This document shows, one piece after another, positions 1 to 7,523 of a DNA stretch of 8,539 nt. Under the pieces are notes generated by a model. The model did not search any database, was not told the origin of the DNA, and was given only the letters and a program-made list of their open reading frames with translations. Made by a program: the position numbers and the translations under genes. Position 1 is the stretch's first letter; each line of letters opens with the position of its first letter. This stretch comes from Peptococcaceae bacterium (GTDB lineage: Bacteria; Bacillota; Peptococcia; Peptococcales; Peptococcaceae): assembly GCA_017387265.1 (NCBI GenBank), contig JAFOFM010000112.1:1-8539 (forward strand). The letters run 5' to 3'.

Positions 1-180
1 AAGTAAATAACAGAATTTCGGGTCTCGTACCTGATGAATCTGCGGATAAAATGTGAACACCGCCAGTTCTTCTCCATGATTGTCGGCAATCTGCCGCCCA
101 ATGTGTATCAGCTGCTGATGCCCTTTATGAATTCCATCGAAATTACCTAGCACAACGGTGCGATAGCTTCGGGTTGTCAC
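1..180 (-). CDS. ribF: RibF, bifunctional riboflavin kinase / FAD synthetase (5' part only)
   Basis: Only the first 60 codons are present; the gene continues past base 1. The translated N-terminus contains the nucleotidyltransferase signature GNFDGIHKGH at residues 12-21 (HxGH type), which binds ATP for adenylylation of FMN in this family. The full enzyme, usually about 310 residues, also carries a C-terminal riboflavin kinase domain that is outside the window. The start is GTG at 180-178. It overlaps the truB stop as GTGA, and an in-frame TGA at 189-187 excludes any start further upstream. A GGTGA sequence at 191-187 can serve as the ribosome site. Only 11 residues precede the GNFDG motif, fewer than the roughly 20-30 seen in Bacillus or E. 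coli RibF. The family call is secure from the motif; activity of the missing part cannot be judged. Confidence 0.93.
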   Translation of the reverse strand, partial: MTTRSYRTVVLGNFDGIHKGHQQLIHIGRQIADNHGEELAVFTFYPQIHQVRDPKFCYLL

Positions 181-1067
181 GCGTTTTCACCACACTTAAA
201 GACTTTATTCGGCTGGAAACTGCTCTTTACAATTTCACCGATTGCCATAAGGTTCCCCTCTTTATCCAGCGCCCGGCACACGGTACCTTCCGCCAGATCC
301 GCCGCGCCCGGTACCCGCTGCGAGAGGCCATTCTGCACACGGCTGGTCATAACTGCATCGGTCACGGTTAACGCCGGCATATCGGCAAGGCTGGTATTCA
401 TATCCATCAGAAATTCTTCCGGATGTTCCGCCTCTTCCAGACGAGATAAGGCAACGGCTGTATCCGCCCCGAACACACCGCTTTTTGTGCGCATCAGGTA
501 GGCCATATGACCGCTGCTTTCACAGGCACGGGCAATATCCTGACACAATGTCCGGATATAGGTGCCTTTGCCGCAGCGGATTTCCAGCATTGCCGATTCA
601 GGCTGATACATCAGCACTTTGATTTCATGAATCATAACCGGCCGCGCTTCCACTTCCACGTCAATGCCCTGACGAGCCAGCTTATAAAGCGGCTGTCCAT
701 CTTTTTTGATAGCCGAGTACATAGGGGGAACCTGCTGAATTTCACCAATGAATTTCTGTGTTACCGCTACAAATTCCTCTCTTGTGAGGCTCGGCAGCTC
801 TGTTTTCACAGTTACCTCCCCGGACGCATCCTGGGTATTGGTTTCTGTGCCAAACATGAGCACAGTTTTATAGGTTTTTTCCTTATCGGTCAGGTATTCC
901 ACCAGCCGGGTGGCCTGACCAATACAAACAGGCAGCACACCAACTGCATCAGGATCTAATGTGCCGGTGTGCCCAACTTTTCTGGTATGATAAATTCTCC
1001 GCAGTTTTGCCACCACATCATGGGAGGTCATCCCTGCCGGTTTCATTACATTTACAATTCCATCCAT
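177..1067 (-). CDS. truB: TruB, tRNA pseudouridine(55) synthase
   Basis: This enzyme isomerises uridine 55 in the T-loop of tRNAs. The 296-residue product has the usual family length. It opens with MDGIVNVMKPAGMTSHDVV, the standard TruB start, followed by VGHTGTLDPDAVGVLP at residues 31-46, where D38 of the LDP motif is the catalytic aspartate. The KGTYIRTL segment in the second half is also conserved, and residues from about 235 onward look like the C-terminal PUA-type domain. I chose ATG 1067-1065 because it aligns with the family N-terminus. A TTG two codons upstream (1073-1071) would overlap the nrnA stop as TTGA, and it sits at a better distance from GGA of the preceding nrnA codons, so it remains possible. 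No strong Shine-Dalgarno is visible, which suggests translational coupling to nrnA. The 3' end overlaps ribF by four bases. Confidence 0.96.
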   Translation of the reverse strand: MDGIVNVMKPAGMTSHDVVAKLRRIYHTRKVGHTGTLDPDAVGVLPVCIGQATRLVEYLTDKEKTYKTVLMFGTETNTQDASGEVTVKTELPSLTREEFVAVTQKFIGEIQQVPPMYSAIKKDGQPLYKLARQGIDVEVEARPVMIHEIKVLMYQPESAMLEIRCGKGTYIRTLCQDIARACESSGHMAYLMRTKSGVFGADTAVALSRLEEAEHPEEFLMDMNTSLADMPALTVTDAVMTSRVQNGLSQRVPGAADLAEGTVCRALDKEGNLMAIGEIVKSSFQPNKVFKCGENA

Positions 1068-1069
1068 AG

Positions 1070-2053
1070 TCAATGCTGTTCCGTTTCTTCAATATATTTT
1101 TGTACCGCCGGTACCAGCTGCTCGGCAGCCGGTTCAGCCGCGCATTCAAAAGAGCATCCTGCTGCACGGATATGACCGCCGCCGCCAAACTGGTTGGCAA
1201 TCGCATTAACATCAGCCCATGCTTTGCTTCGCAGGCTTACTTTTGTTTTATTCTCACCTACACCGCGAAACAGCATCGCTACTTCAACACCGTCAATATC
1301 TTTGATTGTGTTGATAAGTCCGTCAATATCGGTACTTTCCGGCTGCAGTTCCTGCATCATATCATAATGCAGCTTGCTCCACGCATATTTGCCGTTTCGG
1401 GAAATGTGCAAATCATTCAGGATATACTTCATCAGTGCAATACGCTTATGCGAGCTGCTTTCATAGATATTAAGCCGCAATGCGTTCGTATCGGCACCGC
1501 AGTCTTTTAATTCTGCCGCAATACGAAGGGTTTCCGACGTCACATTGTCAAACAGGAAATTTCCGGTATCGGTACTCAGCCCCATATAAAGCGCTGTCGC
1601 AATCTCCGGTGTAATTTCTGCTCCCAGTGCGCAGATTACATGGTACATATTCTGGCAGTTGGCAGCCGCATCGGCTTTCACATAATTAAGCATCCCATAC
1701 TGCTTATTGCTCGCATGATGGTCAATATTGATAATCATGCGTCCGTTTAGCGCCGGATGGTCGGTCGAATAACCGGCCAGCTCCATGTTTGCGCAGTCTA
1801 CAAACACAACCGTTTCCGGCAGTTCCAGCCCCTCTGTATAGGGCTGAATCTGCCAGTTTCCAGCAGCAAAACGATATTTTTCGGATATTGTATCGTTATT
1901 TAACAGCATTGTTTCAACGCCTGCATTGCTCAGTGCCGACGCCAGCGCCAGCTGAGAGCCTAATGTGTCGCCATCCGGGTTATTATGCGAAATAATGGCA
2001 ACACACTTCTGGCTGAGCAGAACATCTCTGATTTGTGTCATCACCTGCTGCAT
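1070..2053 (-). CDS. nrnA: NrnA-type DHH/DHHA1 phosphoesterase (oligoribonuclease / pAp phosphatase)
   Basis: This is a DHH-family phosphoesterase of 327 residues, a typical length for Bacillus-type NrnA. Visible motifs in order are HNNPDGDTLGS (residues 23-33), VDCA with D86, the signature DHH at 111-113, TDTGNF with D162, and the DHHA1 glycine motif GGGGH at 290-294. The aspartates and histidines of the first four motifs coordinate catalytic manganese in this family. Members degrade short oligoribonucleotides (nanoRNAs), and many also dephosphorylate 3',5'-pAp; some relatives act on cyclic dinucleotides. The sequence alone does not separate these activities, though the length and the position between rbfA and truB fit NrnA. 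The start is ATG 2053, with AGGAGG at 2066-2061 and a 7-nt spacer, the strongest ribosome site in the operon. The gap to rbfA is 14 bp. Confidence 0.93.
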   Translation of the reverse strand: MQQVMTQIRDVLLSQKCVAIISHNNPDGDTLGSQLALASALSNAGVETMLLNNDTISEKYRFAAGNWQIQPYTEGLELPETVVFVDCANMELAGYSTDHPALNGRMIINIDHHASNKQYGMLNYVKADAAANCQNMYHVICALGAEITPEIATALYMGLSTDTGNFLFDNVTSETLRIAAELKDCGADTNALRLNIYESSSHKRIALMKYILNDLHISRNGKYAWSKLHYDMMQELQPESTDIDGLINTIKDIDGVEVAMLFRGVGENKTKVSLRSKAWADVNAIANQFGGGGHIRAAGCSFECAAEPAAEQLVPAVQKYIEETEQH

Positions 2054-2067
2054 GATGGTTCCTCCTG

Positions 2068-2424
2068 TTAGTCCTGTTCCTGCTCCTGTTTAATCTGGTG
2101 TAAAATCGATTCAATTTTTGCACCATACTGCAGCGAGTCATCAAGCTTGAAAATCAGTTCCGGAACAACACGCAGCTTCAGACGTCTACTTAACTCGCTG
2201 CGCATATATTTCGATGCCGCTTTCATGCCATCCAGAGCATCCTGGCGCTGTCTATCCGAGCCATAGCGGCTGATATAAACCGTTGCATAGCTTAAGTCGC
2301 CAGTTACTTCCACATCGGTGATGCTGATTAAGCTGTCTACACGAGGGTCTTTGATACCGTTGCGAATCAGTAACACCAGTTCTTTTTTAATTTCCTCACC
2401 AACACGGTTTGGACGTACTTTCAT
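2068..2424 (-). CDS. rbfA: RbfA, 30S ribosome-binding factor A
   Basis: RbfA binds free 30S subunits and helps the final processing and folding of 16S rRNA, especially in the cold. The product from the chosen start has 118 residues and a single KH-type fold. Conserved features are NRVGEEIKKEL near the N-terminus, KDPRV, the DLSYATVYIS strand, and the C-terminal VPELIFKLDDSLQYGAKI block. I chose ATG 2424 rather than GTG 2433. AGAGGTGA at 2437-2430 lies at good distance from the ATG, while the GTG sits inside that site. The ATG also leaves the same number of residues before RVGE as in Bacillus RbfA. The gene follows infB by 18 bp. The C-terminus ends in a short Gln/Glu-rich tail (IKQEQEQD). Confidence 0.96.
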   Translation of the reverse strand: MKVRPNRVGEEIKKELVLLIRNGIKDPRVDSLISITDVEVTGDLSYATVYISRYGSDRQRQDALDGMKAASKYMRSELSRRLKLRVVPELIFKLDDSLQYGAKIESILHQIKQEQEQD

Positions 2425-2442
2425 GTTGCTCACCTCTCAGGC

Positions 2443-5235
2443 TTATAATGCCCGTTTTACTTCCTCAAATGTATATGCCTCTAAAATGTCGCCTTCTTTG
2501 ATATCGTTGAAACGTTCAAAGCCCAGACCGCATTCATAACCGGTTGCTACTTCTTTCACGTCGTCTTTGAAACGTTTCAGAGAGCCCAGGTTGCCGTCGT
2601 GAATTACAACGCCGTCACGAACTACGCGCACACGTGCATTACGGGTGATTTTACCTTCGGTTACATAACAGCCGGCAACCACACCAACTTTAGGCACTTT
2701 GAAGGTGCTGCGAACTTCTGCCTGACCCAGTTCCACTTCTTTGATATCTGGGGACAGCATACCGGATAACGCTGCTTTTACATCTTCAATTGCTTCGTAA
2801 ATTACACGGTAGGTGTTAATCTGAATTTCTTCTTTTTCAGCCAGTTTACGAGCACCAACATCCGGACGTACGTTAAAGCCGATGATCAGCGCATTAGATG
2901 CCGCTGCCAGCATAACGTCAGCTTCACGGATACCGCCTACTGCGGTACGAATGATATTTACACGAACTTCGGCATTACCCAGTTTTTCCAGGGACTGACG
3001 AATCGCTTCGATAGAACCCTGAACGTCTGCTTTCAGAATAATGTTCAGTTCTTTAATTTCGCCTTCTTTAATCTGTGCGAATAAATCTTCCAGAGATACT
3101 TTTGTATTGCGTGCGATTTCCTGCATGTGTTTTTCTTTCTGGCGTTTGTCAGCTACCTGTTTAGCCAGTTTTTCGTTATCTACAGCAATGTAATCATCAC
3201 CCGCTTCTGGAACTTCGTTTAAGCCCAGAATTTCAACCGGCACGGATGGACCAGCTGTTTTCAGAGTACGGCCGTTGTAGTCGAACATTGCACGGATTCT
3301 ACCCTGTGTAGTACCTACAATCAGGAAGTCCCCTACATGCAGAGTACCGGTCTGAACCAGTAAGGTTGCAACAGGACCGCGACCTTTATCCAGTTTGGAT
3401 TCGATAACTTTCCCTTTTGCATTGCGGTTTGGATTTGCTTTCAGTTCGCCCATTTCCGCTACCAGCAGAATCATGTCTAACAGTTCATCAATACCGATAC
3501 CTTTTTTCGCGGATACTGGTACCATAATGGTATCGCCGCCCCATTCCTCGGAAATCAGACCATAGTTGGTCAGTTCCTGTTTAATGCGGTCTGGGTCAGC
3601 TTCCGGTTTATCCACTTTGTTAATTGCAACGATAATAGGAACACCAGCTGCTTTTGCGTGGTCAATTGCCTCGATGGTCTGTGGCATTACACCGTCATCG
3701 GCTGCTACTACCAGAATCGCAATGTCAGTAACCTGAGCACCACGTGCACGCATCGCGGTGAACGCTTCGTGACCTGGAGTATCCAGGAAGGTGATTTTCT
3801 GCTCATGCGCTTCTACCTGATATGCACCAATGTGCTGTGTGATACCGCCAGCCTCGGTGGAGGTAACATGAGTAGAACGGATTTTGTCCAGCAGAGATGT
3901 TTTACCATGGTCAACGTGACCCATAATGGTTACAACTGGTGGACGGTGTTCCAGATCTTCCGGTTTATCCTCTACATCGGTAAACAGTTCTTCTTCTTTG
4001 GATACTTTTACTTCTACTGTTGCGCCGAATTCTTCCGCGATAATAGTTGCGGTATCCACATCCAGCTCCTGGTTAATGGTAGCCATTACGCCCATAGCCA
4101 TCAGTTTCATGATAACGTCAGTCGCTTTTTTACCCATCTGATGAGCCAGGTCCTGAACGGTGATGGTATCTTCCAGTACAACATGATGTTTTACTTCCGC
4201 GAATTCTCTTGGAGGTTCTTTTTTCACGTTTTTATTGTTTTTACCACGGTTTTTGTTGTTATTGTTTTTGTGGAAATTGCTGTTTTCATTACGTTTGGAA
4301 CGAGCAGTCTGTTCCAGTTTGGACTTGGAGTTATCGCTGCTGCTGTTCCAGTCCTGATAACGTTCTTCAACCGCATCTCTGGTAAAGTTTTCGTTGTTGT
4401 TTTTACCGGTTGGAGCTACTTTAGGCGCCTGATTGCGAACTGGTGCGGATGGAGTTGCACGGTTTGCATTTACACCAACTCTGCGGTTGGATACGGTATC
4501 CTGCTGCTGATTGTTTTTGCGGAACATATCGCCGCCACGATCACCGCCGCGGTTATCGCGATTATCACGGCCGCCGTCTCTATTGTAGCCGCCTTCGCGG
4601 TTTGGACGTTTCCCGTCTTTGTTAAAGCCGCCGCGATTATCCTGACCATTTCTGTTCTGGCCTTTGAAATCGCCTTTGCCGTCTTTATTGAAACCGCCTC
4701 TATTGTCGCGATTATCTCTGTTATCACGGTTATCTCTGTTATTGTCTCTGTTGTTATCTCTGTTAAAGTTTCTGTTATCGCGGTTTTCGCGATTGTCACG
4801 ATTGAAACCGCCTCTGTTGTCGCGGTTGTCTCTGTGTTCTCTGTTATCTCTCTGCTCCCGGTTCTGACGATACTCTCTATTTTCCCCGCCAGCAGGTCTG
4901 GATTGATTATTCTGCGGTTTCTGACCGGATTTCTGTGTCATATCTCTTTTTCCATTCTCCCTGTAGCTGTTATTTCTATTCTGAGCGCCTGCCTGAGCGG
5001 CACCATCTGTTTTCGGCTGTTCCTTTACCGCTTCCGGTTTTGCTTCCATTTTTGGTTTTTCCGGCTGTTTTGCCGCCGGTTTCTGGAAAGCCTGTTTTAC
5101 TTTTGCAGCTTCTGCTTCTGTAATCGAACTCATATGGTTCTTTACATCTACATCCATTGCTTTTAATTTTTCTATAATCAACTTACTATCAACATTCAGT
5201 TCTTTGGCAATTTCGTAAACGCGAGATTTACTCAT
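2443..5235 (-). CDS. infB: Translation initiation factor IF-2 with long Arg/Asn/Asp-rich linker
   Basis: IF-2 is the GTPase that recruits formylmethionyl-tRNA to the 30S subunit and promotes 50S joining. Domain order in the 930-residue product: a first IF2_N helical domain (about 2-50), a long low-complexity linker (about 51-345), a second IF2_N domain (about 351-409), and the G domain. The G domain has GHVDHGKT (439-446), [10 protein letters not shown] (463-472), DTPGH (485-489), NKVD (539-542) and SAK (575-577), so all five GTPase motifs are intact. EF-Tu-like domain II follows (from about 606), then domain III and the C-terminal fMet-tRNA binding domain (to about 925). The start is ATG 5235, with a G-rich ribosome site GGGGGTGG just upstream. 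The gap to ylxQ is 22 bp. The unusual part is the linker, with RDN tripeptides and RGGFN repeats; it makes this IF-2 longer than many Firmicutes versions. Whether shorter isoforms arise from internal starts is unknown. Confidence 0.98.
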   Translation of the reverse strand: MSKSRVYEIAKELNVDSKLIIEKLKAMDVDVKNHMSSITEAEAAKVKQAFQKPAAKQPEKPKMEAKPEAVKEQPKTDGAAQAGAQNRNNSYRENGKRDMTQKSGQKPQNNQSRPAGGENREYRQNREQRDNREHRDNRDNRGGFNRDNRENRDNRNFNRDNNRDNNRDNRDNRDNRDNRGGFNKDGKGDFKGQNRNGQDNRGGFNKDGKRPNREGGYNRDGGRDNRDNRGGDRGGDMFRKNNQQQDTVSNRRVGVNANRATPSAPVRNQAPKVAPTGKNNNENFTRDAVEERYQDWNSSSDNSKSKLEQTARSKRNENSNFHKNNNNKNRGKNNKNVKKEPPREFAEVKHHVVLEDTITVQDLAHQMGKKATDVIMKLMAMGVMATINQELDVDTATIIAEEFGATVEVKVSKEEELFTDVEDKPEDLEHRPPVVTIMGHVDHGKTSLLDKIRSTHVTSTEAGGITQHIGAYQVEAHEQKITFLDTPGHEAFTAMRARGAQVTDIAILVVAADDGVMPQTIEAIDHAKAAGVPIIVAINKVDKPEADPDRIKQELTNYGLISEEWGGDTIMVPVSAKKGIGIDELLDMILLVAEMGELKANPNRNAKGKVIESKLDKGRGPVATLLVQTGTLHVGDFLIVGTTQGRIRAMFDYNGRTLKTAGPSVPVEILGLNEVPEAGDDYIAVDNEKLAKQVADKRQKEKHMQEIARNTKVSLEDLFAQIKEGEIKELNIILKADVQGSIEAIRQSLEKLGNAEVRVNIIRTAVGGIREADVMLAAASNALIIGFNVRPDVGARKLAEKEEIQINTYRVIYEAIEDVKAALSGMLSPDIKEVELGQAEVRSTFKVPKVGVVAGCYVTEGKITRNARVRVVRDGVVIHDGNLGSLKRFKDDVKEVATGYECGLGFERFNDIKEGDILEAYTFEEVKRAL
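4531..4878 (-). repeat. In-frame RDN / RGGFN coding repeats within infB
   Basis: This tract encodes IF-2 residues 120-235. It is built from RDN and RDNN units (9- or 12-nt repeats) interrupted by RGGFN modules at residues 141-145, 179-183 and 201-205. The DNA for the first two modules is an identical 15-mer (4801-4815 and 4687-4701), and the flanking bases match closely for about 34 nt. This suggests in-frame duplication by slippage or unequal recombination. The third module (4621-4635) uses different synonymous codons. Read on the plus strand the tract is rich in TCTGTTATC-like units, which produce long spurious open frames. The encoded peptide should be disordered and highly charged, with a net positive, RGG-box-like character. 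Confidence 0.9.
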
Positions 5236-5257
5236 TAAACCACCCCCAAAAGATGTG

Positions 5258-5566
5258 TCAATCCTGCATTTTCTTTTTGATAGCCTCTGCCATGTTTTCT
5301 TCCATTATTCCGATAATGCCGCGGGGGGACATCCCCACAGCCAGACCCATTTCCAGCTTTGTCGCAGGCAGTACCACCGCCTCAATTCCGTGCTTTTCCG
5401 CCTCTTCCTGCCAGTGTGCCTGACGCTGCTCAGAAAGTTCTTCTGAAACAATCAGAAGAGCAAGCCGTTCTTTCGCCAGAAAATTTTCTACGGCCGCATC
5501 ACCGCCAGCCAGTTTTCCGGCTTTTTGAGCAAAGCCCATCAGTGTTAATACGCCTTTTACATTCAT
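5258..5566 (-). CDS. ylxQ: YlxQ, L7Ae/L30e-family putative RNA-binding protein
   Basis: This small protein of 102 residues belongs to the L7Ae/L30e fold group. The signs are [20 protein letters not shown] near the N-terminus, a central LALLIVSEE strand, and the C-terminal [19 protein letters not shown] segment. Relatives of this group bind kink-turn RNA; the exact role of YlxQ is not settled. The position between rnpM and infB is the classic Firmicutes arrangement and supports the call strongly. ATG 5566 overlaps the rnpM stop as ATGA, and AAAGGA at 5581-5576 is the ribosome site. The usual acidic-Ala-Ser-x-Asn stretch of related proteins is replaced here by EELSEQRQ (residues 42-49), so kink-turn binding may differ. 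Confidence 0.88.
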   Translation of the reverse strand: MNVKGVLTLMGFAQKAGKLAGGDAAVENFLAKERLALLIVSEELSEQRQAHWQEEAEKHGIEAVVLPATKLEMGLAVGMSPRGIIGIMEENMAEAIKKKMQD

Positions 5567-5820
5567 GACAGCTGTTCCTTTAACGATTCATATATTTCCT
5601 GTGAAATCGCAGTCTCCAGACTGCGTTCCAGACGTTTGCTTTTTACAACCTTGTTCAGGCATTCCAGATCAGGACAGATATACGCGCCCCGCCCCGGTTT
5701 TTTGCCGGTCATATCTACCGAAATTTCACCCTCCGGCGAGCGAACAATACGTACCAGTTCCCGTTTTTCCTTCTTTGCCTGACAGCCCATACAGGTTCTC
5801 TGTGGTACTTTTTTCGGCAT
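5563..5820 (-). CDS. rnpM: RnpM (YlxR), RNase P-associated RNA-binding protein
   Basis: This 85-residue basic protein of the YlxR family (DUF448) has the family hallmarks RTCMGCQ (8-14) and PGRGAYIC (42-49), followed by a charged helical C-terminus. Family members bind RNA. The Bacillus protein has been renamed RnpM after it was reported to bind the RNase P RNA and modulate RNase P; applying that here is inference by homology. The start is ATG 5820, three bases after the nusA stop. The ribosome site GGAGG (5833-5829) lies inside the last nusA codons, so translation is probably coupled to nusA. The gene overlaps ylxQ by four bases. Three cysteines in the N-terminal half (C10, C13, C49), plus C54, could suggest metal binding, but I cannot confirm this. 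Confidence 0.92.
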   Translation of the reverse strand: MPKKVPQRTCMGCQAKKEKRELVRIVRSPEGEISVDMTGKKPGRGAYICPDLECLNKVVKSKRLERSLETAISQEIYESLKEQLS

Positions 5821-5823
5821 TGA

Positions 5824-6918
5824 TTAGTCCTCCAGATACTCTTCTACTTCTTCGTAATCCTGATCTTCGTAATCAATACCTGCTTCCTGTGCCTGGCTTT
5901 CGCTCTTAATGTCGATTTTCCAGCCGGTCAGTTTTGCAGCTAAACGAGCATTCTGACCTTCTTTACCGATAGCCAGAGACAGCTGGTAATCCGGTACGAT
6001 TACACGCGCTTTTTTCTCTTCCTCGTTAACCTGTACATCCAGTACTTTTGCAGGGCTTAATGCACTCGCAATATAAACGCCAGGATCTTCATTCCATTTT
6101 ACGATATCGATTTTTTCACCGCGCAGTTCATCTACAATTGCCTGTACACGGCTCCCTTTTGCACCAATGCATGCACCGATACAATCCACATTTTCATCAT
6201 GGGAGTATACAGACAGTTTAGAACGGGAACCTGCTTCACGGGCAACCGATTTGATTTCTACAACGCCTTCCTGAATTTCAGGAACTTCCAGTTCAAAGAG
6301 ACGTTTCAGAAGGCCTGGATGGGTACGGGACACCATAATCTGAGGGCCTTTTGTTGCTTTTCTTACTTCTACGATATAAGTTTTGATGCGGTCAAACATT
6401 TCATAGCTTTCCCCTGGAATCTGTTCATTTGGACCCAGAACCGCTTCAATTTTGCCTAAATCGATATAATAGTTACGGTTTTCGATACGCTGAATGGTAC
6501 CGGTAACAATGTCACTTTCTCTTTCAGAGAATTCGCTGTAAATCATGCCGCGTTCTGCTTCGCGGATACGCTGTACAACCACCTGTTTCGCAGTCTGCGC
6601 AGCAATTCGGCCAAAGTTGCGAGGGGTTACTTCTTCCATTACCACTTCGCCAACCTGATAGTTCGGATTCAGTTTCTGAGCATCTTCCAGCGAAATTTCT
6701 GTTTTGTCATTCAGAACTTCTTCCACTACGTCATAGCAGGTAAATACGTGAAATTCGCCAGTCACTTCATCAATGTTCACCTGTACATTCTGCACGGAAC
6801 CAAAATTCTTTTTGTACGCAGAAATCAGTGCTGCTTCCACAGCTTCCAGAATCACTTCCGGTTCAATACCTTTTTCTTTCCCCAGGTCATGTAATGCCTG
6901 CATTAATTCTGTACTCAC
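5824..6918 (-). CDS. nusA: NusA, transcription elongation/termination factor
   Basis: NusA binds RNA polymerase, promotes pausing and intrinsic termination, and takes part in antitermination of rRNA operons. The 364-residue product has the Firmicutes layout: an RNAP-binding N-terminal domain (1 to about 125), an S1 domain (about 134-200), KH1 with GAKG at 252-255, and KH2 with GKEG at 318-321. It lacks the C-terminal acidic repeats of E. coli NusA but ends in a short acidic tail (residues 349-364, mostly D/E/Y). I chose GTG 6918 because MSTELMQALHDLGKEKGI matches the Bacillus NusA N-terminus and AAGGAGGAG lies 8 nt upstream. The downstream ATG (6903) would trim conserved residues. The gene follows rimP by 19 bp. 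It could feed back on its own operon through the leader hairpin at 7473-7497; that is inference. Confidence 0.98.
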   Translation of the reverse strand: MSTELMQALHDLGKEKGIEPEVILEAVEAALISAYKKNFGSVQNVQVNIDEVTGEFHVFTCYDVVEEVLNDKTEISLEDAQKLNPNYQVGEVVMEEVTPRNFGRIAAQTAKQVVVQRIREAERGMIYSEFSERESDIVTGTIQRIENRNYYIDLGKIEAVLGPNEQIPGESYEMFDRIKTYIVEVRKATKGPQIMVSRTHPGLLKRLFELEVPEIQEGVVEIKSVAREAGSRSKLSVYSHDENVDCIGACIGAKGSRVQAIVDELRGEKIDIVKWNEDPGVYIASALSPAKVLDVQVNEEEKKARVIVPDYQLSLAIGKEGQNARLAAKLTGWKIDIKSESQAQEAGIDYEDQDYEEVEEYLED

Positions 6919-6926
6919 TTTGGTAA

Positions 6927-6935
6927 CTCCTCCTT
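6927..6935 (-). promoter_or_regulatory. Ribosome binding site of nusA
   Basis: AAGGAGGAG on the minus strand lies 8 nt before GTG 6918. It decides the GTG start over the in-frame ATG at 6903, which has no such site. It fills most of the 19-bp gap after the rimP stop. Confidence 0.85.
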
Positions 6936-6937
6936 AA

Positions 6938-7399
6938 TTAAAACTCCCACACCAGATTGGCTTTGCCGATTTGTTTGCGCGGGATTGCAATACTTGTTCC
7001 ATCTACATCCAGTGTTACGGTTTCCTCTGTTGTTTCCTGTAAAATACCGATAAACTGTTTTTTGCCTTCCACTTCGGAGAAGGTTTTTACCTGTACCTTT
7101 TCTCCCTGGAAGCGTTGAAAATCTTTCGTACGTTTCAGCGGACGCTCAATACCAGGGGAGGATACCTCCAGCCGGTAGGCTTGTGTAATAGGGTCTTTCT
7201 CTTCCAGGATATCACTGAATTTACGGCTGATTAATTCACAATCATCCAGATCGATTCCTTCATCGCCCTCTTTGTCAAGAAACAGACGCAGATACCATTC
7301 TGCCCCTTCCTTCACATACTCTACATCAATCAGTTCCATACCGTTCTCCAGAACCAGCGGCTCCGCCATTGTCCAGATTGCATCTTCAATTTTACCCAT
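6938..7399 (-). CDS. rimP: RimP, ribosome maturation factor
   Basis: RimP assists assembly of the 30S subunit and is the usual first gene of the nusA-infB operon. The product from the chosen start has 153 residues. It begins MGKIEDAIWTMAEPLVLENGMELIDVEYVKEG, carries LRLFLDKEGDEGIDLDDCELISRKFSDILEEKDPI, and then the family signature YRLEVSSPGIERPLKRTKDF; an SH3-like C-terminal domain ends in IPRKQIGKANLVWEF. I chose ATG 7399 over GTG 7408. The GTG lies inside the purine-rich site AGGTGGAG (7410-7403), which better serves the ATG, and the ATG product aligns with Bacillus RimP. It is transcribed from the promoter at 7524-7552 through a leader of about 115 nt. Confidence 0.96.
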   Translation of the reverse strand: MGKIEDAIWTMAEPLVLENGMELIDVEYVKEGAEWYLRLFLDKEGDEGIDLDDCELISRKFSDILEEKDPITQAYRLEVSSPGIERPLKRTKDFQRFQGEKVQVKTFSEVEGKKQFIGILQETTEETVTLDVDGTSIAIPRKQIGKANLVWEF

Positions 7400-7402
7400 T
7401 TT

Positions 7403-7410
7403 CTCCACCT
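7403..7410 (-). promoter_or_regulatory. Ribosome binding site of rimP
   Basis: AGGTGGAG on the minus strand sits just before ATG 7399, with 6 nt between AGGTG and the ATG. It contains the alternative GTG (7408-7406), which argues against that GTG as the start. Confidence 0.7.
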
Positions 7411-7431
7411 CACATTTCCAATTCAGTTATA

Positions 7432-7451
7432 TTGTTATAAATTTGTTATAA
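7432..7451 (-). repeat. Two direct copies of TTATAACAA in the rimP leader
   Basis: Two identical 9-mers on the minus strand (7451-7443 and 7440-7432) are spaced 11 nt apart. They lie in an A/U-rich, probably single-stranded part of the leader between the hairpin and the rimP ribosome site, and a partial third copy (ATATAAC) follows. The period of about one helical turn could be chance in such AT-rich sequence. No function is assigned. Confidence 0.5.
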
Positions 7452-7465
7452 AAAATCATCGATAT

Positions 7466-7497
7466 AAACAAGAAAGAGCGGGATAGACCCACTCTTT
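7466..7497 (-). terminator. Leader hairpin: terminator of sigK and/or attenuator of rimP-nusA operon
   Basis: The minus strand reads AAAGAGTGGG, loop TCTAT, then CCCGCTCTTT (7497-7473). This is a 10-bp stem with one G-U pair and a 5-nt loop, followed by an interrupted U-rich tail TTTCTTGTTT (7475-7466). It lies about 65 nt after the sigma factor stop and about 20 nt after the predicted start point of the rimP operon. It can therefore end sigma factor transcripts and also act on the operon's own leader. The broken U-tract is the kind of feature associated with factor-stimulated intrinsic termination. The stem is directly visible; its function is inferred. Confidence 0.7.
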
Positions 7498-7523
7498 TGG
7501 CAAATTTCTCTTCGGTTGAATTT

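Noticed and set aside
507..959. Plus-strand open frame opposite truB
   Set aside because: TruB motifs lie on the opposite strand; this frame has no family signature or ribosome site.
4525..4560. Internal infB start at ATG codon 237 (shorter IF-2 isoform)
   Set aside because: The upstream GGTG and GGCGG sequences arise from Gly codons of the repeat and are not well placed; nothing else supports an isoform.
4470..4799. A second minus-strand open frame inside infB (Thr/Ile/Ala-rich)
   Set aside because: It is a frame-shifted reading of the same 9-nt repeats, with no start signal and no recognisable domain.
3658..5166. A 502-codon open frame on the plus strand opposite infB
   Set aside because: It is a shadow of the RDN repeat and G-domain codons. 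The peptide is low-complexity hydrophobic Val/Ile/Ser runs created by antisense reading, and infB on the other strand is unmistakable.
7444..7471. A second promoter (TTGTTT / TATAAC) inside the rimP leader
   Set aside because: The spacer is only about 15 bp and the -35 is poor; the promoter at 7524-7552 is far better.
7427..7492. Short leader peptide candidates (GTG 7492, or an ATG near 7460) in the rimP leader
   Set aside because: No ribosome site precedes either start, and the peptides (about 21 and 10 codons) show no regulatory codon run.
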